Positions 30,860 to 44,083 are shown, counted from the first letter of the stretch. The stretch is DNA of 64,000 nt from Ulva prolifera (GCA_023078555.1 CM041200.1:2922001-2986000), one strand, 5' to 3'. Notes: generated by a model from the letters alone, not told the origin. Numbers and translations are program-made.

Positions 30860-32950
30860 TTATCGCATGATTGGCAGCATGAGGTGACCAAAGAAAGTAG
30901 ACATACTGCAAAGCTCTCCATTGCTTGGTGTGTTTTCCGTCTCCACCAACACATGAAGGCTGCGGTCTGTTTTGGATGATGGCTTGCAACATGCGACGGG
31001 AGATGCCGGATTCAGAACAATTTCCCCGTCCTCTATCTCCTGCACATCATATTTCTGTCGAGTTAGCTCGGTGTGCAATTGTTCGCGTCATAAGGCTATA
31101 CAGAAAACGTGTGGAGCAGACCACTGATTTCTGCAAATCCTCATGTGATTGCACTTGTATTCCAGTCCCTTTCAGCACAAGCGAACAATCTTCCTCCTCA
31201 GAGTCTGCTTTTTTATCACTTGATATTTTGCGCAACTGCAATACTACAAAATTATGATTTCAACATTTTCGTACAGAATGTCACTTATTGCCACTGATGC
31301 CAAGATTTGCACACATACCTCACAGAAGAGGCGTTCGCATTCACGTGAGAGCATCTCGTTCTCGGAGCGCAAGCTGTCGTTTGCTTGCTTGGAGGCATCA
31401 AGCTCTTCATTCATTCCAATCATAGAAAATTCAGATGAAGCCAACTCCCCAATGAGATCCATCTGACGTTGCAGAAGCGTGATACGTTCCTCAAACATTT
31501 CGCGAAGCTCAAGCTCTGCAGTTGCATTACTATCCTGCTGCAACTGTGCTTGTTCCTGCAGCTCTTCCAAGCGAGCTCGCATATGGCTCAGGTGCGTTGC
31601 CATTGCCTGTACATGCGTCCGGTCAGCAGCGCATCACAGCATACTGGAATGTCGCAAAGCAAGCATTGCAATTAAAGCTTACGTGAACATCACTCTCCCT
31701 TGCGTGGTCGTCTTGTTCCATTTCATCGACCAGCAAACGGAGTTCGGAAATTGTTTCTGCTTGCTGATCATTGTGCGCTGTCAGGTCTACACATTCTTGC
31801 TCCCGCTTCTCCAACAAGTCGGACACCAATCGGGCATGCTCATGTTCAATATCGCGCTCTTTTGTGGCAGCTGCCAATTCTGCTTGCACTCTGGCAAGTG
31901 TCCCCTCTATGTCTTGTAACCGAAATTGGAGGGACAGCTTGTCCTCCGTTGCCACTTGAAATCTGGTCAACAACTCGTTCTGTGCAAAATCCTGCTCGGT
32001 CCCACATTCCTACAGGAAAGTTCGATATCTGCGAATGTAATCATTCACCAAGGCTTTTGTTGTACGTTGTACGGGACATTCCGAAACGCACATCAGACTC
32101 AAACTTCTTCAAAGCATGGTGCATTAGGCCAGACAGCTCAGCAACCTTCACCAATGCAGTCACCTTCTCCCTGCAATGCCGAAGACCATTTCAGCAATAC
32201 TGATCTTGACCGGAGACATCTGTAATCTCGGATTCTCGCACAATGAACACTGCTGAGCACAGGTCTTGGCCGCTCACCTGGCGGCATCCATCAGCGCATC
32301 GGAAAGGTTGTCCCGCTCAACAGTGACACGGTCCAGCGCAACAGCAACAGACCGAAGCTCACAATCAAGCTGTGCAATTGTCTCGCTGTTTTCGGCTTCC
32401 TGAGCTTCCATTTCCTGGCCAAGGAAATGAATACGCTGCAGCAGCACCTCCTCATTCGCAAATGCCTCTTCCTGGACAGACTTGATCTCGGCGTTGATCT
32501 CCTGCAGCTCTTCCTCCAGTACAGAGTTTTCTTGTCTAAGCCATTCTCTTTGCTCTAACAGAGACCTGCATGTTCCTGCCCCTGCAGCCGGAGCAAAGCA
32601 CGACTAACAGCGACAGCAAGTGGGAGCCACACGTTTCTTCTGACTGCTCCAAGGACAGCGCATCTAAGGAAGTTATCTTGCCTTCATATCCCCTTGGCGA
32701 TGCCTGGTCGTTTTTCAGGTCTCGACGATCCTGCACCCGCAGTTAACAATCACGAGTCCAAACATGTATATGGGGCACATCCGGAATTAGCATCAATTTC
32801 TCAGCAGATTGGGCTTCAGCGGCATGCTATCTTCGTATTGTGACGCTTTCAAAGTCTCACTTTCGCAACTCGGACACGAAAGCGGACCTGCGCATTTGTC
32901 CCGTGAATAACGTTCTCTTTGTCTCTCAGACTTGCCATTTCACAACGCAT
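30860..32950 (-). CDS. Long coiled-coil protein, multi-exon, function unknown
   Basis: Exon 1 is 32950-32888 (MRCEMASLRDKENVIHGTNA, then donor CAG|GTCCGC). Further minus-strand exons follow: DRRDLKNDQASPRGYEGKIT near 32736, then SLLEQREWLRQENSVLEEEL with long heptads to ERDNLSDALMDAAR (about 32565-32281), KVTALVKVAELSGLMHHALK near 32170, RFQVATEDKLSLQFRLQDIE with LARVQAELAAATKERDIEHE (31970-31685), and MRARLEELQEQAQLQQDSNA to ENEMLSRECERLFCE (31590-31320). An acidic tail near 31240-30870 has DSEEEDCSLVL and YDVQEIEDGEIVLNP. The protein is almost all predicted coiled coil and acidic. No motor or other catalytic domain was found. A cytoskeletal, centrosomal or flagellar scaffold is possible but is only inference. 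The 3' end is approximate. Confidence 0.72.
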
Positions 32951-33683
32951 AACAGGTACTTGCAGAGTTGGTAGCGTTGTTTACTGAGGTGCTCGTGTGC
33001 AATACAGAGCACGCTCTCCGTCGTCCGAACTACGACGGAAGACAGCTGCTATCGATGATCTTGATATCAGGGCCTCTCCAAGCACAATCTATATGATCGT
33101 AAGCCGGGTTTGACAATGACTGTTTTTGAATTGTGGCGCGTGATGTACAATAGCAGGCCTCGCAGCATCTGATGGGTAACTTGAAGCACCCAAATGACAT
33201 GTATAGAAACACACGCACCAGTGACTCATGCACTTGTACTCGCAGCACAGTATATGCTTACACGGCCAACATTCTGGACTGCGGACCTTCATTTCGACAT
33301 GCTCTATGCATACCTACGCAGCCACACCTGGTGTTGCATGCATGGCACCGCAACAGCCGGATATCTCGGAGAGACATAGATATTATGCATGTTTACTCAG
33401 TATTGATCATTGCTATGTGCATCGCACTGCTGGTTGAATTGCACTGAGTATACTCATAGCTTCCACCAACTGATCTGAACAACTTGAATCTTCGTTGGCG
33501 TTTATGTGAAAACAGTGTGTACAAACACGTGTGTTTCCACTTGACGCCATGTAAGACGACGCACGCCCTGCTCAGTGCCTTGACACCTTAGCGAGAACCC
33601 GACAGATAAAAAAATTTATATTCGAACATTGTGCAACTGTAAGCCTGGTATCTGCATCAAGGCGTATCCAATTGCACTGCATC
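32951..33683. other. Divergent interval between the coiled-coil gene and CDC73
   Basis: Both 5' regions must lie here. No exon or repeat was recognised; short frames near 33200-33440 are open in all three plus readings and carry no domain. Confidence 0.4.
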
Positions 33684-35472
33684 ATGGATCCATTGCGCTG
33701 CCTAAGACTGTTTTGCACGGAGAACAAATTATCCCAGGTTAAGCTTGTCGACAACAATAAGCGAGTTCTCTTTGGAGATGAGTACGAGTTTCCGGCGGAC
33801 GTGGACACCAATTTTATATCCATAAACGGCAGGCCGTACTCTCTGTGCTCGCTGCTCTTTTACATCCAAAATTGTGATCTAGAACCGAGCAAGTATTACA
33901 AGCTTGCTCTGCAAGCCCGGATAGCTCAGGTTTATACGGCCAATCAATCGGTGCGCAGATACAGGCCCTTTGCAGCGTTTGCATTGAAGCCCCCCTGAAG
34001 TCTCGATCACGACCCAGCGTCATGCTGGTTCACAATGTGGGGGAAAATGTTTGGCCCTTAACCGAAAGGTGTGACACGCACAGCAAGTCAAGGAGTATCT
34101 ATATGGCAAGCTCGATCACCTCCCGTCTGTCCCAAATGAGCCTAGTAACAAACGGAAAGAGGAAGAAATACAAGCAGCTGAAGAAAGCCCCCATTTCGTG
34201 GCGAGACCAAAATGTCGTCGTTTAGATTTGGAGAGGAGCCTGCGTTCCCGAGAGAACTTGCTTATAGTGGCTGGCAAGGATTTCAGCAATGTGTTGAAAA
34301 TCTACAGCTCTGCAGAACGCGCGGCAAGAGAAGAAATGGAAAAGCTTAGCCGTGGGCAGGTTTGTACTCCTGTCTCATGGAGGCTCTATTGAATCTTGTT
34401 AGCTGGTGCGGTGTATGGCACCTGCCTGTAAGTACATGCAGGGGGGTGGCCAAGGAACCGGACATTCAAAATCAAGCCGTCTCGATCGTGGACCCATTGA
34501 GGCATCTAAACAGCATCAGCAATTGGGCGTGAACATTTATGCTTCGAGTAAGCAGCCGCGGCCTCCACAGGGCAGACCACAACCAGCAGCTAGCCGGCCG
34601 GCTCGCAGCCGTCATCCTGTAGAAAAGCCACGCCCTATCATCATTGTGCCTGAAGGGGTATCAGCATTGATGTCACTTGTCAACACAAAAACACTATTGC
34701 AGGTATGCCCATGGATCTGACAGGTTCGTGTCCCCTGGTCCCCACACTGTTTGCATATCCAGCATCGGCTCATCCATGTTGTACAGCAACTGTTGAAGTG
34801 TAATGAATGTGAGCACATGCTTGGTTGCGAACAGCGACGCAGCAAAGGCAATACTCGGCCAGGTTGAAACTGGTACTGTTTTGAACCATGCACATGTAAG
34901 CAGATATGCTTGCAGGAGGGCACCTTTGTGACTTCGACCGATGCACGAGCAGCTTTCCCTGCAGGTGAGAGACCACAGGTGCTTGTAGTTACAAAGCAGT
35001 CGGTCATAGATCCAAAACGCAGTGTATCATATGAACTGGTTGATCAGCCTCCAAGCAAAAACAGCTCTCGCTGGGAGAGAGTCGCTGGAGTAATCTGCCA
35101 AGGGAAAAGGTGGCAATTTAAAGAATACCCTTTCAAGGTGTGTCGACAGGATCATGTCATAACGCTGTCATAATGCTCCTGGCATGGTGTACTGCTGTCA
35201 TATGAGGAGAGGCATTGCAGGGTGCTGACAGTGGTGATTTGGTTGAGCTATTTTCCAGCATATGTGGTTTCTACTTTTACTACCGAGATGAAGCTATTCC
35301 AGATACAATCAGGTCATGGAATGTCACACCTCTTGCACTAGACAGGTCTGCAAGGTACAGCGACATTCAGACAGTTCAAACGTTTTTCCAGACTCTGACC
35401 CGTTTTCTCGACAGCAAAAGCAAAACCAAGAGCCGTAAAGGCTGTCGACCAGATAAAGTGCTATACAAATAG
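33684..35472 (+). CDS. CDC73: CDC73/parafibromin, Paf1-complex subunit
   Basis: The start ATG at 33684 opens MDPLRCLRLFCTENKLSQVK, followed by VLFGDEYEFPADVDTNFISI and YSLCSLLFYIQN, matching the conserved N-terminus. A middle exon near 34225-34360 has SRENLLIVAGKDFSNVLKIY, the block before the linker. The linker is Pro/Arg-rich, and then RPIIIVPEGVSALMSLVNTK (34630) starts the C-terminal Ras-like fold. YELVDQPP and WERVAGVICQGKRWQFKEYP (35065-35140) follow. The last exon (35220-35472) has ICGFYFYYRDEAIPDTIRSW and FFQTLTRFLDSKSKTK before the stop. CDC73 helps the Paf1 complex couple RNA polymerase II elongation to histone modification. The whole protein is shorter than human parafibromin because the linker is reduced. 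Intron ends inside are approximate. Confidence 0.9.
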
Positions 35473-36766
35473 GATCACTGCATTTCAAAAATCTAGGAAC
35501 ACTTGCAGAGGCATTGAATATGATCTGGATTCATCTCATTGTGTCCACACTTGTGGTGTATGATCCGGGGTATCAGCAACTTACACTAAGCATCTGTAAT
35601 CAGCGAAAAGATCTGAGAATCGAAACCGTTGCTGGGAGCATGCTGTACCCTGTAGACCTGGCCGCTGATCCCGCATTTCAGATGAGGCCAAACGTATAGA
35701 TGAAAAAATGTCACATGCGCGGAAATTATGTACGCGTCCCTGGTAACTTGGGAAGTAATTGAAACAGCAAACATGGCAGCATGCACAAGCACACTCAGCC
35801 CGACACATGCAAAGAGGTACGCAAAAGTAAGTACCGAAGGGACAAGGACAGCCACATTGGTGGCATCATGACCAGTCGATTTGATGAAGCGCAGATCAGA
35901 CGCTGACACTGTAGCTGCATGCTCGTGATGCTTCAAGGGAAAGACTGCTGCTGCAATATGCACATTTCGCCCGGATTGACGCAGCCAGCTGCAGTATAGG
36001 CCATCTTTTACTGAACACCGTATACCCTTCTAGCATGCAAGAGCAACAGAACTGTTCAGTGCTGCAATTCGAACGAGACATTCCGCGGACCAGTCCGATT
36101 CCGGTCTATTCCGCAGGATACAAGATCACATCGCGTTGTTCAACGCGCGTGTGCCCATTTAGAGGGGAGTTTCTCAAAAGTGTCCATGTGTCCTGTGCAG
36201 AGGGGTGGAGTGGCGGGGGGGGGGGAGGGAGGGTCGTCACGGCACAAGAGTCAAAGCTGTATTGCCGCGACTGCATGAGCGACATGCGAGCACTCTATCG
36301 CATATCAGACAGAGTGCGCATGTTATATAGAATCGGCGTGGGCTTATACTCAGCCTATGCACAGCTATGTAGGTTCGCATGTCTGCGTTTTGATTTGTGT
36401 ACCGCGATGCTGTACGTGGTGTATCGGTGGACTCAATTCAGGACAGGTGCTCAGCTGAGCCAAGACAGATCTGGTGTCCCTGAGCGCCTCTTACACCAAC
36501 GCGCAGCATGTGTGTCTGGCCACATGCGCCTGCTGTCCAACCTGCAAGTATGCTCTTTGGCCTACCGCCCATGCCGAGCCACTCACGCCACCCGAGCCGT
36601 GCGTTCTTGGGCAGAACTTGCCAGGATTCCATGGTCTGCTCAGCTGTATCACTGACATTCAAAGTAGGACGTAGCAATTGAACACTGAGTGGTGCTGCAT
36701 CCTGTCCAACGACACGTCTTTTTCGATGCACGGAGGACACAGAAGTGCACGTACAGACATGGCAAC
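35473..36766. other. Interval between CDC73 and phytoene synthase
   Basis: Short frames at 35514-35699 (plus) and 35586-35963 (minus) and a 206-codon frame at 36035-36655 (plus) were examined; none shows a domain. A G-run lies at about 36215-36230. Confidence 0.35.
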
Positions 36767-38915
36767 ATGCGACCGCTTTGGGCCAGCAATCTCTCGAAGG
36801 TTTTTCCCTTACAGCTCCTGCTACTCTGCCTGTGTCTGGCGCGGCCATGCTCGAGCGTGGTAGCTCGATTGGTGCCTGTGATCCACGAGCGCGGCAAATA
36901 TGTGCATGCCACTGTGCGAGAGACACTCCACTGTGCTGCTGTACATATATTTCATAGATTCATTTCGCGTAGGTCCACTGGCGTTGGCAGTGCCCTGATT
37001 AATAGACCACGGCAGGTGCACCGCAGTGCCGTGGCGGACGGAAGGGTTCCAGCATCACAGCCAAGCGTGAAGATACGGCCAGATGATTCCGTTGCGCCTG
37101 TGTTGTCTGGGGCTCAAGTAGAGGAGGTCGCGATGAGGCGCTGCATCGAAAGGCACAAGCGTGACTCCAGCTGCAACGTGAGCAGGAATTGGTCTTACCC
37201 TCCGGACAAGCTTGAGGAGGCCTATCAATTTTGCGGGAAGGTGACAGAACACTTCGCCAAAACGTTTTATCTGGGGACACAGCTGATGACACCCGAGAAA
37301 GCTCGAGCAACCTGGGCCATATACCTCTGGTGCCGGCGAACAGACGAGCTGGTGGATGGTCCAAACGCAGACAGGATTACACCACAGGTAATTTCTTGAC
37401 GAACTTGACCATATGTGAGCGATGCCTGTGCCTGCGAATCAGCGATCCTGCCCGTCGAGGCATATGCGATCTGCTCACGTGCTCACGGCGCGCTGCCCCG
37501 CCCATGCTCGATTCTGTCGTACAACAAGGAGGCAAGCCAGCTCTAAAGACTGAGAACTCTCATGTGAATGTTGAAGTGCATCGTTTCGCCAGGTCGCTTG
37601 ACGTGTAGACTTGCGGGCTCGCTGGTCCAGTGCCATTCTGATGGACAGCGGACGTCCTAACGCAGCATTTGATTAATATGTCAGTACTAGATGTACGGGA
37701 AGACAATTGTACTGAATACACATGTAGTCATTGATTCATACCACTTGGACTTGCATGTGCTTGAAAGCGCTGGCGAGTCTGTAGGTGAAAGCAATGGCAT
37801 GAAAAGCATCTTCTCTTCATGTGCTGTCTTCCTGAACTTTGAATCTGCTGCAGGCTCTTGATAAGTGGGAGGCTCGCTTGGAAGACATTTTTGACGGCAA
37901 ACCTACAGACCACTTGGACGCAGCGCTGACCGACACCGTCAACAGGTTTCCAGTGGACATTCAGCCTTTTCGTGACATGATTGACGGCATGCGATCTGAT
38001 ATTGTCAAGACCCGGTACCAGACGTACGATGAGCTGTACGGATACTGCTACCGAGTTGCTGGGACTGTCGCTCTGATGGTGATGCCAGTTATGGGTGTAG
38101 ACCCTAAATACAAGGTGAGTTGTCACACATGTTTACTCAATTGCATCGACAGGCTGGCATAATGTGCCACATACCAATTGGTGTACGGTTCACAATGTTC
38201 AGTGCGATACTGGCTGTGACTGCCCAGGGTGATCTGGAGCCTGTATACCGGGCAGCACTGGCGCTGGGAACTGCCAACCAGCTGACTAATATCCTTCGTG
38301 ATGTTGGAGAAGATATCAAGGAGAGAAACCGCATCTATGTTCCCCTGGATGATCTTGCAAAGTTCAACATTTCGGAGGAGGAGCTAATGGGGGGCATGCA
38401 CTCCACAACGACAGGCAAGATGGACGACCGATACGTTCAGTTCATGAAGCATATGGTGCGTTGCGGGACGTCTGAGCCCATCTCTTAAATCGAGTTGACT
38501 TTTGTGGGTGCCTACAGTGCCTGCTTTGGTGCCCAAGCGAGTCCTGTTTAGTCAAACTTGTCGCAGTGAGTCTGATGATTTGTGTTCAACCCTCTCTCTG
38601 CATTCACCCTCGATTATCAATCATGCAATAACAGCTCAAATGTGTCCGCACCTGCAGATTGACAAAACGATGGTGTACTACAAGTCTGCAGAGCCGGGAA
38701 TTGCTCATCTAGACCCTGCCGCGCGTTGGCCTGTGTGGTCTGCACTGATTGTTTATCGCAAGATTTTGGATGCTGTTGAGGCCAATGGATATGACAACAT
38801 CAGCAAACGGGCTTATGTGTCCAAGCCCAAAAAGATGGCGCTGCTGCCGTTTTCATGGCTGTGTGCCAGCTTGCCAAACCAAGCGGGCCAGATTTCCAAG
38901 TCTGTGTGGTTTTGA
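36767..38915 (+). CDS. PSY: Phytoene synthase
   Basis: The core exons are an N-terminal one ending at 37387, then 37854-38114, 38228-38455 and 38658-38915, all in agreeing phase. Conserved blocks: [20 protein letters not shown]; the first Asp-rich motif in [13 protein letters not shown] (DELVD); [40 protein letters not shown] with the second motif DVGED; and [15 protein letters not shown]. The enzyme joins two geranylgeranyl diphosphates to phytoene, the first committed step of carotenoids, normally in the plastid. The start is uncertain: ATG 36767 gives [20 protein letters not shown], a signal-peptide-like stretch, then an Arg/Ser-rich segment. The same bases also contain a good acceptor (TTTTTCCCTTACAG at about 36802-36815), so the true N-terminus may lie on another exon. 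A last short exon after the GT repeat near 39440 is possible. Confidence 0.92.
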
Positions 38916-39388
38916 TGGACTTCGTTCGATTACAGACGACTGTATGCCAAGGAAGGCAGTGGTTCCAGCACTGTTGACGTATGTAGTACAACTTGTTTGT
39001 GGAGTGCTGTATCCCTCCACAGATAAATGTCCTACTTTCTGGCAGTCGGTGTCTGGCTGGGGAATGACTACGCCTTGCAACATAGGCACTGTCGTGTGGG
39101 GCGGTTCGGCACAGCATGAGATGAACATCCTGAGCCAACCGATGCAGAATTCGGTAGACAGAAGGTTGTTTGTCTGTGCGTTCAGTTGTGTTCATGGTCA
39201 ATTTTCTGTCAGATGTGGAATCCATAAACTCAGCGTCCAAGAGTGTGGTAGAGCATGTGGTTGGCGATCCCTGTGTAGCAGTGTTACAAAAGCGCATCAG
39301 TCCACGAGTTCGTAGTCATCAACACCACCAGATGACATCCTGAGCAAGGCCCTCAGCTGAGCTCAGTTGCAGGTAGCATCGACATACA

Positions 39389-39390
<2 letters not shown>

Positions 39391-39438
<48 letters not shown>
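39391..39438. repeat. GT dinucleotide microsatellite, 48 nt
   Basis: Uninterrupted (GT)24, immediately followed by CAG, a possible splice acceptor. Confidence 0.98.
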
Positions 39439-39439
<1 letters not shown>

Positions 39440-40220
39440 AGGACGGCGTGAGCCTGATCCTAATGGCATGCCTAATCCCAAAGATTGAAGTACTTCCTGG
39501 ATTGTCTGGGTGGGACACATGCAGCTGCGTGCGTAGCCCCGATTGCAGCAGCTTGTGGATTGAACGCCTCACCAATCCTGTTCGTGGTCCATATTCACAC
39601 GATTATGACCTCGCATTCAACTGCACTTCACGCAGATTCTCACAGAGGCAGGTGCTGCATTCACTGGTGGAAACACGAAAGAGTGGATGAATCAGCAATG
39701 AGAGGTCACTTGTGCCAAGGACGAGCCGAGCGCATGTGTCAGCCGTGTAGCAGCTGCGCGACAGCGCTATAAACACTTACTACAAGATCCAACTCGCCCA
39801 CTTTGGCATGTGGTGCACTTTATCCGGAGCTTCCAAGGTTTAATAACAAGATGTCTGGTTGATCCAAATTCATGCTTTACAAGCATAGCAACAGAGTCTG
39901 CACCTTCGTTCCACCAGTAAGTGATATGTTTGGCCGGGTGCATCTGGTTGCTTTCGTTTTCCTGACCAAGAGTGTTGGAGTGTCTGCATGTCTGGGGGCA
40001 GCCGCCCCTCCCAGAGCGTATTCCTTTAACGCGCTGTCAGCACAATTCAGAGCCACCACCCCCCCCCCCCCTCTTTCCCCAAAGCCACTACTGCGCACCA
40101 GCTGTGCACCGCCACACCTTGGGGCCGGGCTTTGACAAGTCCCGATGGGCTTCCCAGCCTTGCGCTCCAGATAACACTTCTGCAGCATGGCAACGTAACG
40201 CAGCCGTAAACCCCCACGCG

Positions 40221-40304
40221 TCGAGCACTGGGAGGCCACTGCTCGAGCCTGACGTTGTGGTTTCGAGCACTGGGAGGCCATTGTTCGGAGCCTTACGTTT
40301 TGGC
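40221..40304. repeat. Two tandem copies of a 42-bp unit
   Basis: TCGAGCACTGGGAGGCCA occurs at 40221 and again at 40263, and similarity continues through the rest of the unit with scattered changes. Confidence 0.85.
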
Positions 40305-40868
40305 GGGCGTGCCAAAAGTAATAGCCACCGCAGCTGGGCTCGTGCACACCCTTGGGCCAGGCGACAGTGACTGAAGCAGGGCATAGATTAGAACCATCCA
40401 CGTCCACATAGGATGCAAACAACGGTGCGTGGTCCTGGGCGGTTTGCTGCAGGAAGACAGCAAGAGCGCGTGCGCTGCGAACGGCAAGCGACCTCGCGCC
40501 TCATGCGACTCCAACAAGTGGAGAGATTGGAATCAGGCACTCATTCTGAACATCTCTCGCAGAAATCACTGCCGTTGACCATCTGACAACATATTAAACG
40601 ATCTTGCACGAGTGTTTGTTCAAGCAGAATCATGGACCCACCTGTACCATGAACCCCCCCCCAGCTTGCCCTAGGTGCATCGACGGGTTGCCCATGCATG
40701 GCAGCACAGTGGGGGATGCGAGGAGCACGTCGCAATGTTCACACCCGCGGGCACGCTCTTGCACGCGGGGCATACAAGCACTTGAAACGCATGCCCACGT
40801 TCATTGTGTAGCTGTTCCTGTGAACCCTTTGATTTCGCTGCACTTTGTTGAAACGGCGTGCAGCAAGC

Positions 40869-42357
40869 ATGACCGAGGCCAGCAATGGAGAGGGGTACTC
40901 AGGGCATATGGACAGCACTGTCCCTATCTCTCTGAAACTTCTTGCGACTCATCTCGGGGTCGGTGCTGTCATCGGAAAGCATGGCGGCAGCATTACAGAA
41001 ATCCAAGTCGCATCAGGTGCAAAAATTCAGATATCTGGCCCAAACGAGGTGTTCCCGGGCACGACGGAGAGAATTATGCATATCAGTGGAGAAATGCTCA
41101 AGGTGTGTGTGCTGACTTGTTTGCAGGACTGCGGCGTGCCACGTTCACGGCACCGCGTTTTTGAAGCATCTACCTCTCATGACTCTGCACCCTCGATAGC
41201 ATTCACACGGTGTCTTCAAATAACATATTTGCCAGATTAGCTCTCAGATTTCATGTCTTACTAGCCGGTAGGCGTCCTATGCTCTTCGAGACGACGCGGA
41301 ATCCCGCCAGCTTTCCTGGTCGCACTTGCTGTGCTGCAAGCATTATCAGATTATCATTTTTGAACTACGCATATGTAGTACATATGAATGAACATGTGCA
41401 GGTGATGAGTGCTCTCCATATGATCATGCAGAAATGGAAGCAAGAGAACGTCTTCCGTGACCATCCTGACATGGATCCGACTCATGTACAGCTCCGCATT
41501 GTCATGTTGGGGAAGCTGTGCGGGGCCGTAATTGGGGAGAATGGGAAAACAATAAATGACATCAAAATGGCAACACACACTGACATTCGGGTTCAGGTGA
41601 GTCTATTGTATCCGAGGCGCCAGTTGCTATCGTTCTGGTTGTAGGGGTTTTATGCTATTGAACGTATCGTTGTTGTGCTATATATTGTTCTGCATGTGTT
41701 TACTGGATTACGTCACTTGTAGAGCCGAGAGGACTGTGTTCGAGGTGTGAGCGAGCGAATCATCACAATCTGCAGTGAAGAGAATTTCGTTCTGCAAGCC
41801 GTTGGCCGGATTTTGAAGAAGTGTTTAGAAGATAAGTCTTTCGAGGAGTATCGAACGTCTTCCCTGGCATATTCATCCGGTGGTTCATTGATGATGGGGC
41901 TACAGGTGAGTTGGTTATCATCTGCAGTGCAAATCTGCAGCAGGCGTCCCGCTCTGACACTGCCCTTTTCGCCATGTTGTTGCTGTGGGGATGCTGAAGG
42001 TATCCTGATTGAGTGTATTCTGTGCAGAATTTACGCCTGCAGCCAGATGACCCCCTCGCAACTGTTCCATGTAACTTCAACCTTCAGCTCACCAATGAGC
42101 AGGCGGGTGCAGTCCTAGGGGTGAAGGGCTCAAACATCAATACAATTATCAAAATGAGTGGTGCCAAGGTCTCAATGCAAAGCAGGAATGAAGTGGATGA
42201 AGGCGAGCTTCGCAACCTGAACCTATCTGGCCATATGGACTCTTGCAGCACAGCGTTGGGCATGGTTGTGTCCAAGCTACGAGAGACGGGCAGAAATTCT
42301 CGCGGCCCTGGCCGTGACGCTGGACGATCGTCACGATCAGGATCTTCTGCAGTCTGA
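40869..42357 (+). CDS. Three-KH-domain RNA-binding protein (PCBP/Nova-like)
   Basis: Four exons with zero-phase junctions: 40869-41102, 41402-41596, 41723-41905, 42028-42357; 313 residues. KH1 has HLGVGAVIGKHGGSITEIQV, with the GKHG loop in the GxxG position. KH2 has GKLCGAVIGENGKTINDIKM with the loop GENG. KH3 has NEQAGAVLGVKGSNINTIIK with the loop GVKG. The spacing of two adjacent KH domains and a distal third is that of the poly(C)-binding protein/Nova class, which binds short single-stranded RNA motifs in splicing, stability or translation control. The C-terminus is Arg/Gly/Ser-rich (RGPGRDAGRSSRSGSS). ATG 40869 is the first in the open first exon. RNA target and location are not readable from sequence. 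Confidence 0.9.
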
Positions 42358-44083
42358 TGTGCAGAATTTGCAGGAGCAAGCTAGTAGAGCTCCTGCAATT
42401 GAGTTGTCAAGGCTAGCCATGGATATGGCTTGCTCCCATGTAACCTGTAATTGCCCAAGACGTGCCAATTCATCATACGCCATGAATCACCACAACAAGG
42501 TTATCCTCAATCTGTCGGCAACACGCATGTGGTGCCGCTGGTCATTGAGAGTAAGTCAAGTGCTTCTGTTGCACTTATCCGAGTCTTCTGATGATTACTT
42601 CGACCTGTGCTCTGTCGCCTGGTCAAATCGGCACAGGTCGATATCGGATTAGGTGGTGGAAGTGACGATTGATGCCTAATTTCACTGTCGTCACATGTTC
42701 AACATGCGTCATTGGTGAAGCGTCAACGCTTCAGGTTTCCCCATCAGGCCAGCCTTTGCACAGGTGTCTCCCCACGTGGAGAAATGGTCGGCAGCTGCCA
42801 TGTTGTACGGGTGAGCAATCAGGGTGCATTCTGCGATGGCGGACACCTGCAGTACATGTTGTGATGAAGCATTTCTTGGAGCCACACAGTTCCATACCTG
42901 GAGGACATGTGCAGAGATTGCGGTGTTACACTAGGCCGGCCAGTCTACCACACACCATGATATCGAGGCCGGTACCACGACAGCCGGGTGGCGAAGGGGG
43001 TGATCAATTTACACATACCGGGCCATTGATTGGCAGAGTAGATAAGCAAATCAACGTATTCGCACTCGAGCAAAACCAAACGTCAGTCCAGCCGACTGTC
43101 CAGGTGGCAAAGGGGGTGGTTCACTGCTTGAGTCAAGTGGCCGGGCGAGCAGTTCGTGGTATTCGGACTGGCTTGAACTTTTCATAACCCCGCATAGCAG
43201 CCGGACTAACATGCATGGAACGGTCTGTTAAGGGCAGGTGGCCAGAAATATGTGCATGTTGTGGTAGTATGCATGCCTTACATCATGCGGTGATGAGCAG
43301 CATCCCTGAGGCTGCAAACGTGATCGCATTGCAGGGCCAGGAAATTTGCAGCTTTTCTCCCCGGAACACACGTCCATTGCCCAAAGGTGATCAAAAAGGC
43401 TCTGCTGGATGATGCCATACCACTGGGTATAATGATTTACGTTTGCGGTCATTCCATATACGTTGCAACAGACGCAACAGACGCAAATGTAGAGCAGGGC
43501 ACAACGAATTTAGCATTCACGGTGTACAAGCTTTGTCATACGGGTCACCTTACAATACTGTACACAGCTGTCTACTGGGCCCAAGACAGTTGCTATGAAG
43601 CATATACCACAAACGCACAATCCCCCATTGTGCATGGCGCTGCCCCCGGAAGAACAGTTGCTCTGCAGTCTCTTGCATTGAGTGATCCTCAGCCATGGAG
43701 AGCTAAAAGGGCTGTGCCCGAGTTGTGAGTACACACGAAATGTGCATTTGCACCAACATGAGGAATCATCGGCTTGTCGAATACCTTCAGGTGCGCCTAG
43801 CGACATGCCCATTTGCCATGTTCCAGCACCCTGCAGTATATAACTCGTGCAGATACAAACAAGTGCAGCAACAGTTGTTAGAAAGTGCATTACAGTAGCA
43901 AGAAATAGTCCACCTGAGCATGATTGAGTCAGCCAAGCAATTAATCGCCAACCTCACCTCTCTGTAAAACTTTCTCTCACGCTGGTCGTTGTGCAATGGG
44001 ATAATAAGCATCAAGTGGTGCAGGTAGCATACCCTGGGTGGGGCAGGGGGGGCGGGAAGGGGGCAGGATAGACCCGTCTATTC
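42358..44083. other. Convergent interval between the KH gene and the intronless orphan
   Basis: Frames at 42669-43187 and 43387-43728 (plus) are open but lack domains or supporting splice structure. A C/G-rich low-complexity stretch lies at 44038-44070. Confidence 0.35.

Larger units (their letters stand above)
38916..40868. other. Interval between phytoene synthase and the KH-domain gene
   Basis: It contains a 48-nt GT microsatellite (39391-39438), a C-run near 40062, and a 42-bp tandem repeat (40221-40304). Directly after the GT tract, CAG plus an open stretch reading RREPDPNGMPNPKD and a stop (39440-39486) could be a terminal exon; this is unproven. Other open frames show no domain. Confidence 0.4.

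Noticed and set aside
33684-35472. First read as a possible Argonaute-type gene
   Set aside because: Exon by exon the conserved blocks match CDC73/parafibromin from N- to C-terminus.
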